Positions 6,864 to 9,558 of a stretch of DNA of 9,558 nucleotides are shown one piece after another; within the stretch, counting starts at the first letter, position 1; each line of letters starts with the position of its first letter. The translations under genes and the position numbers were made by a program. The notes beneath the pieces were generated by a model. That model did not search any database, had not been told where the DNA came from, and saw only the letters and a list, made by a program, of their open reading frames with translations. The stretch comes from Bacteroidales bacterium (GTDB taxonomy: Bacteria; Bacteroidota; Bacteroidia; Bacteroidales; JAADJA01), in assembly GCA_021106665.1 (NCBI GenBank), contig JAIOTR010000058.1, positions 1 through 9,558 on the forward strand, written 5' to 3'.

Positions 6864-7853
6864 TTGAAACTTGGTTTCATTGAATTAATCAGCAAACTGC
6901 GGGATCCAAAAGATTATACTTTACGGAGCCGGCTTTATGTTTTTTTAATTTGTCTTGGTATCTCCGTTTTTATTTGGTTCCTGATCGCTCTCTCCAAGGA
7001 ATCTTACACTTCTATCGATTTTCCCATTGTTTATGAAAATGTGCCGGAGGATTTAGTTTTGGTCAGTAAAACCGATAGCATTCTTTCTTTCAGGGTTGCT
7101 TCGGGTGGTTTTGAATTGTTCACTTTCAAATATTTAACCCGCAAGGATCAGATTAAAATAGATTTAAGTGAGTTACCCCTTTCCAGGGAAGGAAATTATT
7201 ATTTGTCAATATTTTCAACCAGCCGGATATCGGGTAAAATTGTCAACAAATTGAATATCTCTGAAGAGATAGTTTCAATTTCACCTGAAAATATTTACTT
7301 CAGATTTGAGGCTGTGTCAGGCAAGAAAGTGAAAGTAATTCCAAGAATTGATATAACTTTTGAAAAACAATACCAATTTGCAGATAGTATCCGTATTAGT
7401 CCTGATAGCGTTATCATAAACGGCCCAATAAATCTAATCGAAAAGTTTAAATATATCGAAACAGATTATATTGAATTGCAAAATGTAAGTAAATCCCAAA
7501 CAGTGATCGCACAATTGAAATTACCTGAAAATATGAGTAATATCAAGGTTGTTCCCTCAGAGGTTGAAGTTAATCTAAATGTTGAGAAATTTACCGAATC
7601 AACACTAAAAGTCCCAATTGAATTCGCGGAAAATAATATCAGGATCAAGACGTACCCGGATAATGTGTATATTACATACCATGTTGCATTAAAAGACTTT
7701 AACCGAGTTGATGAAGATATGTTTATTGCGACTGTAAATTATAAGGAAGGGGGAAATTCAAATAAGTTAAAAGTGAAGATTGCTCGTAGCCCTTCTTTTA
7801 TAAAGATTACTAAAATTGAACCTGAAGAGGTTGAGTTTTTAATTATCAGGTAA
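6864..7853 (+). CDS. YbbR/CdaR-like membrane-anchored protein, TTG start
   Basis: Single-pass membrane protein with extracytoplasmic YbbR-type repeats, 329 aa. In Firmicutes the YbbR protein CdaR regulates the diadenylate cyclase CdaA; the role of Bacteroidota homologues next to yajC and coaE is not settled. A cytoplasmic lead (residues 1-22, with SKLRDPKDYTLRSR) precedes one helix at about 23-44 (LYVFLICLGISVFIWFLIAL). The rest is beta-rich, with repeat-like segments: DFPIVYENVPEDLVLVSK near 53-70, then RISPDSVIINGPINLI near 177-192, and PIEFAENNIRIKTYPDNVYI near 252. The start is TTG 6864: an in-frame stop lies at 6846-6848 and no in-frame ATG precedes the membrane helix. The stop TAA overlaps the coaE ATG by one base, implying translational coupling. 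A strong hairpin lies just upstream. Confidence 0.88.
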   Translation: MKLGFIELISKLRDPKDYTLRSRLYVFLICLGISVFIWFLIALSKESYTSIDFPIVYENVPEDLVLVSKTDSILSFRVASGGFELFTFKYLTRKDQIKIDLSELPLSREGNYYLSIFSTSRISGKIVNKLNISEEIVSISPENIYFRFEAVSGKKVKVIPRIDITFEKQYQFADSIRISPDSVIINGPINLIEKFKYIETDYIELQNVSKSQTVIAQLKLPENMSNIKVVPSEVEVNLNVEKFTESTLKVPIEFAENNIRIKTYPDNVYITYHVALKDFNRVDEDMFIATVNYKEGGNSNKLKVKIARSPSFIKITKIEPEEVEFLIIR

Positions 7854-8437
7854 TGATCAAAGTTGGCTTAACAGGTAATATCGGCAGTGGAAAATCTACA
7901 GTTGCCAGAATCTTTAAAGTTCTTGGTGTTCCCGTATATCATGCAGATGAGGAGTCTAAAAAGTTTTTAAATGAACCAAAAATCCAACAGATATTAGTTC
8001 GTAAATTTGGGAAGGAAATTTTATCAGGCTCCATAATAAACAGGAAGAGACTCGCTGAAATTGTATTTGCGCAATCTGAATCACTCGATTTCCTGAATTC
8101 GGTTTTGCATCCACTGGTGAAAAATGATATAGATTTCTGGATAAAAAAACATCTCCATTTTCCATATATCATCCAGGAAGCGGCCATTCTTTTTGAAAGC
8201 GGATTTTATAAAGAGTTTGATAAAATTATTACTGTAACATGTCCGGGTGAATTAGCTGTTAAACGAGTTATGGATCGGGATGATGTTACGATGGAGGAGG
8301 TTCACAAGCGAATGCAAAATCAATGGGAGCAGGTTAAAAAAGTAAAGCTGTCAGATTTTATAATTGACAATAGCAACAATATTCTTGTAACTCCACAAGT
8401 GTTAAAAATACATAAAGAATTACCTGAAAACAAATGA
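7853..8437 (+). CDS. coaE: Dephospho-CoA kinase
   Basis: Catalyses the final step of coenzyme A synthesis: ATP-dependent phosphorylation of the 3'-hydroxyl of dephospho-CoA, in the cytoplasm. It is 194 aa, a normal length. The P-loop is GLTGNIGSGKST (5-16, Lys14), the HADE motif with Asp32 is at 30-33, and the LHPLV motif is at 85-89. The lid region is RVMDRDDVTMEEVHKRMQNQ (138-157) and the C-terminal part has LSDFIIDNSN (166-175). The start overlaps the YbbR stop by one base. The C-terminal KELPENK ends at TGA 8435-8437, which lies inside the end of the palindromic element at 8433-8570. The extreme C-terminus may therefore have been set by that insertion, although all catalytic motifs are intact. 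Confidence 0.96.
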   Translation: MIKVGLTGNIGSGKSTVARIFKVLGVPVYHADEESKKFLNEPKIQQILVRKFGKEILSGSIINRKRLAEIVFAQSESLDFLNSVLHPLVKNDIDFWIKKHLHFPYIIQEAAILFESGFYKEFDKIITVTCPGELAVKRVMDRDDVTMEEVHKRMQNQWEQVKKVKLSDFIIDNSNNILVTPQVLKIHKELPENK

Positions 8438-8570
8438 GGATGTCTCATAAGTCTATTTTAATCCCAAATGGTCATGTTGAGCCTGTCGAAACATAGTTGA
8501 TTAACAGGATTGTACACATTTCGACAGGCTCAATGTGACCTTAATTTTTGACTTATGAGACATCCTCATT
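8433..8570. mobile_element. 138-bp nested palindromic element (MITE-like) at the coaE stop codon
   Basis: The outer arms 8433-8453 and 8550-8570 are perfect 21-bp inverted repeats, reading AATGAGGATGTCTCATAAG inward. The inner arms 8470-8491 and 8519-8540 are 22-bp inverted repeats with two mismatches, containing TTGAGCCTGTCGAAA. The central loop is 27 nt. The element encodes no protein. From memory, the outer ends resemble terminal repeats of IS1182-like elements, and the inner TTTCGACAGGCTCAATGTGA unit recurs in many Bacteroidota genomes; I could not check either. No clear target duplication beyond AT is seen. The plus transcript of coaE would fold into a long hairpin here, which may help to end transcription. 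Confidence 0.75.
8470..8540. repeat. Inner imperfect inverted repeat of the palindromic element
   Basis: Two 22-nt arms, 20 of 22 pairing, are separated by 27 nt. The mismatched pair of positions is TG in the left arm against the complement of TG in the right. The spacers to the outer repeats differ (16 nt left, 9 nt right), which suggests either a nested insertion of a REP-like unit or drift within one MITE. Confidence 0.7.
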
Positions 8571-8587
8571 GTTAAATTAACAAAAAT

Positions 8588-8698
8588 TTATTTAATCAAA
8601 TTTATCTTCTTGTTTATCGTTTCATTATCGATAACAATTCTTATAAAATAAATTCCATTTTCTAACCCAGTCAAATCAATTGAACTGTCAGAAAATGA
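8588..8698 (-). pseudogene. Orphan C-terminal fragment of a type IX secretion sorting domain
   Basis: The minus strand encodes about 33-36 residues ending at TAA 8590-8588. They carry the pattern of the T9SS type A sorting domain: IDLTGLENGIYFIRI followed by a variable turn and a C-terminal strand KKINLIK. In full-length cargo proteins this tail directs export across the outer membrane and is removed afterwards. Upstream codons in the frame (FYCLSF) lack domain character and run into the terminator of the neighbouring gene, so the fragment has no start and no mature protein attached. It is most likely the surviving 3' end of a deleted surface or secreted protein gene. It is convergent with coaE. 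Confidence 0.6.
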
Positions 8699-8706
8699 CA
8701 AGCAAT

Positions 8707-8731
8707 AAAAAAACCCATCTTTTCAGATGGG
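8707..8731 (-). terminator. Intrinsic terminator of the small secreted-protein gene
   Basis: On the minus strand a perfect 7-bp stem CCCATCT/AGATGGG with a GAAA loop (8731-8714) is followed by seven Ts (8713-8707). It begins 13 bases after the stop codon at 8745. A T-rich tail on the plus side may allow weak bidirectional function. Confidence 0.88.
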
Positions 8732-8744
8732 CTTTCCCTTTTCA

Positions 8745-9095
8745 TCATTTTGCCGACTTAAAAAGTGGCTGATCGTTGTAATTCTTCGGTGCTTTTCCTG
8801 CAGGATCATCAATTGGATCCATGTAGAAAAACCTCTTCCATTCCCTGTATTTTCCAAATATGACATAAACAACTTTACCATATTTTACTTTGGCAAAATA
8901 CAAGATCTGGTCGTTCTGCAATAAAACCCTCGGATCTACTTGTTGGTAAATAGCATGAACAAGACCCCGGTCTTGTTTGGCTGCTTTTAAAGAAATTTTT
9001 ACCGAGAATGTTTGTGGTCCCGGATCTACATCTGCATAAGCCGTACTGACAAATGCAAATAATGCGATGAACATTACAATTTTAGTTGCTTTCAT
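8745..9095 (-). CDS. Small secreted protein of unknown function
   Basis: I do not recognise this protein family. It is 116 aa with a clear signal peptide (MKATKIVMFIALFAFVSTAYA, cleavage probably after Ala21), leaving a mature protein of about 95 residues with no cysteine and no lipobox. The mature part contains a basic helix-like stretch SLKAAKQDRGLVHAIYQQV and a strand-rich aromatic centre with YFAKVKYGKVVYVIFGKYR, followed by EWKRFFYMDPIDDPAGKAP. It is predicted to be periplasmic or exported. The start is supported by a full AGGAGG five bases upstream of the ATG. It is a single-gene unit with its own terminator and a candidate promoter about 110 bp upstream, so it is probably an independently expressed gene placed between remnants. 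Confidence 0.75.
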   Translation of the reverse strand: MKATKIVMFIALFAFVSTAYADVDPGPQTFSVKISLKAAKQDRGLVHAIYQQVDPRVLLQNDQILYFAKVKYGKVVYVIFGKYREWKRFFYMDPIDDPAGKAPKNYNDQPLFKSAK

Positions 9096-9100
9096 GATAA

Positions 9101-9106
9101 CCTCCT
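9101..9106 (-). promoter_or_regulatory. Consensus Shine-Dalgarno of the small secreted-protein gene
   Basis: The minus strand reads AGGAGG, five bases before ATG 9095. No other gene in the window has such a match; elsewhere the start regions are A/T-rich, as is usual in Bacteroidota. It fixes the start codon. Confidence 0.8.
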
Positions 9107-9204
9107 GTTTTTTGGTTAATAATTAGGTTAATTTAAAGATTAATTAAAAAGTATAAAAAGAACGAATTATTTTGGTTATTCTATTTTGGTCAAAGTTTAT
9201 GATA

Positions 9205-9212
9205 CAAATGTA
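9205..9212 (-). promoter_or_regulatory. Candidate -7 promoter box for the small secreted-protein gene
   Basis: The minus strand reads TACATTTG, matching TAnnTTTG. It would give a leader of about 100 nt. No good -33 element is seen, so this is tentative. Confidence 0.3.
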
Positions 9213-9382
9213 ATATCAGTCAAACTGAAAAACATGGCAGAATTCTGCTAAATTTTTTTTTAGTGGATTTCATTATCAATTTCTTAAAGAATAGGTTTAG
9301 TCATAAATTACCTGCCAACATTAATCGTTGATGATAATTAAAAAAACATCGGTAACTTAGCTGCCAGATCCACCGGTAAGGG
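9213..9382. other. AT-rich non-coding gap, probably including degraded transposon sequence
   Basis: No open frame, RNA gene or promoter that I can support lies here. The first part is A/T-rich, with a T9 run near 9250. From about 9350 the composition becomes more GC-rich (ATCGGTAAC then CCACCGGTAAGG), which fits the inner flank of the transposon end that follows. Confidence 0.5.
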
Positions 9383-9433
9383 GGTGGGTCAATTATTACT
9401 GAAACAGGTGGGTCAGTTTGACTGAAATAATCA
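9383..9433 (+). mobile_element. Solo IS21-family-like transposon end
   Basis: Two tandem direct repeats, each GGTGGGTCA + 5-6 bases + ACTGAAA, occupy 9383-9404 and 9407-9427. Multiple short direct repeats at the termini, serving as transposase-binding sites, are characteristic of IS21-family elements. Bacteroidota members often carry GGTGGxTCAxTTTGAC-type repeats (from memory). The end probably closes at the CA of AATCA (9433). No istA or istB frame is present in the window, so this is a solo end or a heavily deleted copy. Confidence 0.5.
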
Positions 9434-9558
9434 AGTGGGAGAGAGGCGCTGGAATGGGTTGAATCGGAAAACTATGACATTATCCTTCTTGATAAGGAAA
9501 AAGAAAAATCTGATAAATTATTATTGAATATATTAAATGAGAATAAACGTATCAGAAC
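9434..9558 (+). pseudogene. N-terminally truncated response-regulator receiver-like frame (runs off right edge)
   Basis: Open frame without a start codon: a stop lies at 9428-9430 inside the transposon end, and no ATG or GTG occurs in frame. The 41 visible codons begin SGREALEWVESENYDIILLD. This matches the second helix and third strand of a receiver domain, with the conserved Gly 18 residues before the phospho-acceptor Asp, as in CheY-like proteins. The following loop, KEKEKSDKLLLNILNENKR, lacks the usual MP and the Gly after the Asp, so the domain may be divergent. The first helix-strand unit with the acidic pair is missing, and the break coincides with the IS21-like end. I infer disruption by that element. 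The output domain lies beyond the window. Confidence 0.55.

Noticed and set aside
8727..8924. Plus-strand 65-codon frame opposite the small secreted protein
   Set aside because: It is antisense to a gene with a signal peptide, consensus Shine-Dalgarno and terminator, and has no recognisable domain.
9290..9382. Possible istA or istB remnant next to the IS21-like end
   Set aside because: All frames on both strands are closed by stops within a few codons, and no transposase motif could be read.
1..9558. CRISPR array, tRNA, rRNA or a defence system
   Set aside because: No regularly spaced repeats, no tRNA-like cloverleaf and no defence-type protein domains were seen on either strand.

Overview
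The window looks like a low-GC Bacteroidota (Bacteroidales-type) chromosome. Four things support this: a DUF1573 lipoprotein–yajC–YbbR–coaE gene string, which is a familiar Bacteroidota arrangement; promoter boxes matching the Bacteroidota -7 consensus TAnnTTTG; mostly weak Shine-Dalgarno signals with two apparent TTG starts; and a leftover C-terminal sorting-domain fragment of the type IX secretion type.

Layout. Positions 1-5767 are all minus strand. Read 5' to 3' they are a periplasmic adaptor (HlyD/MacA-like), a MacB/FtsX-like ABC permease with no ATPase domain, a TolC-like outer-membrane channel, and then a PAS plus sigma-54-activator protein whose C-terminus runs off the left edge. The first three form a tripartite efflux operon that lacks its ATPase gene. 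From 5950 the plus strand carries DUF1573 lipoprotein, yajC, YbbR-like protein (TTG start) and coaE. The last two overlap by one base. The two groups diverge from a 182-bp region with an exact -7 box on each strand.

Positions 8433-9558 are a patchwork of rearrangement scars. A 138-bp nested palindrome (MITE-like) starts at the coaE stop codon and supplies part of it. It is followed by a minus-strand 33-codon orphan end of a T9SS cargo protein. Then comes a small secreted orphan protein (minus strand) with its own strong Shine-Dalgarno and intrinsic terminator. After an AT-rich gap there is a solo IS21-like transposon end, abutting a response-regulator receiver frame that lacks its N-terminus and runs off the right edge.

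How the genes work together. The adaptor, permease and OM channel would form an envelope-spanning export machine powered by an ATPase encoded elsewhere. The plus-strand string combines envelope/secretion functions (lipoprotein, SecDF-associated YajC, YbbR membrane protein) with the last step of CoA synthesis. I see no defence system, CRISPR array or RNA gene. The least ordinary parts are the 8433-9558 scars, the yajC-YbbR hairpin and the unusual starts.
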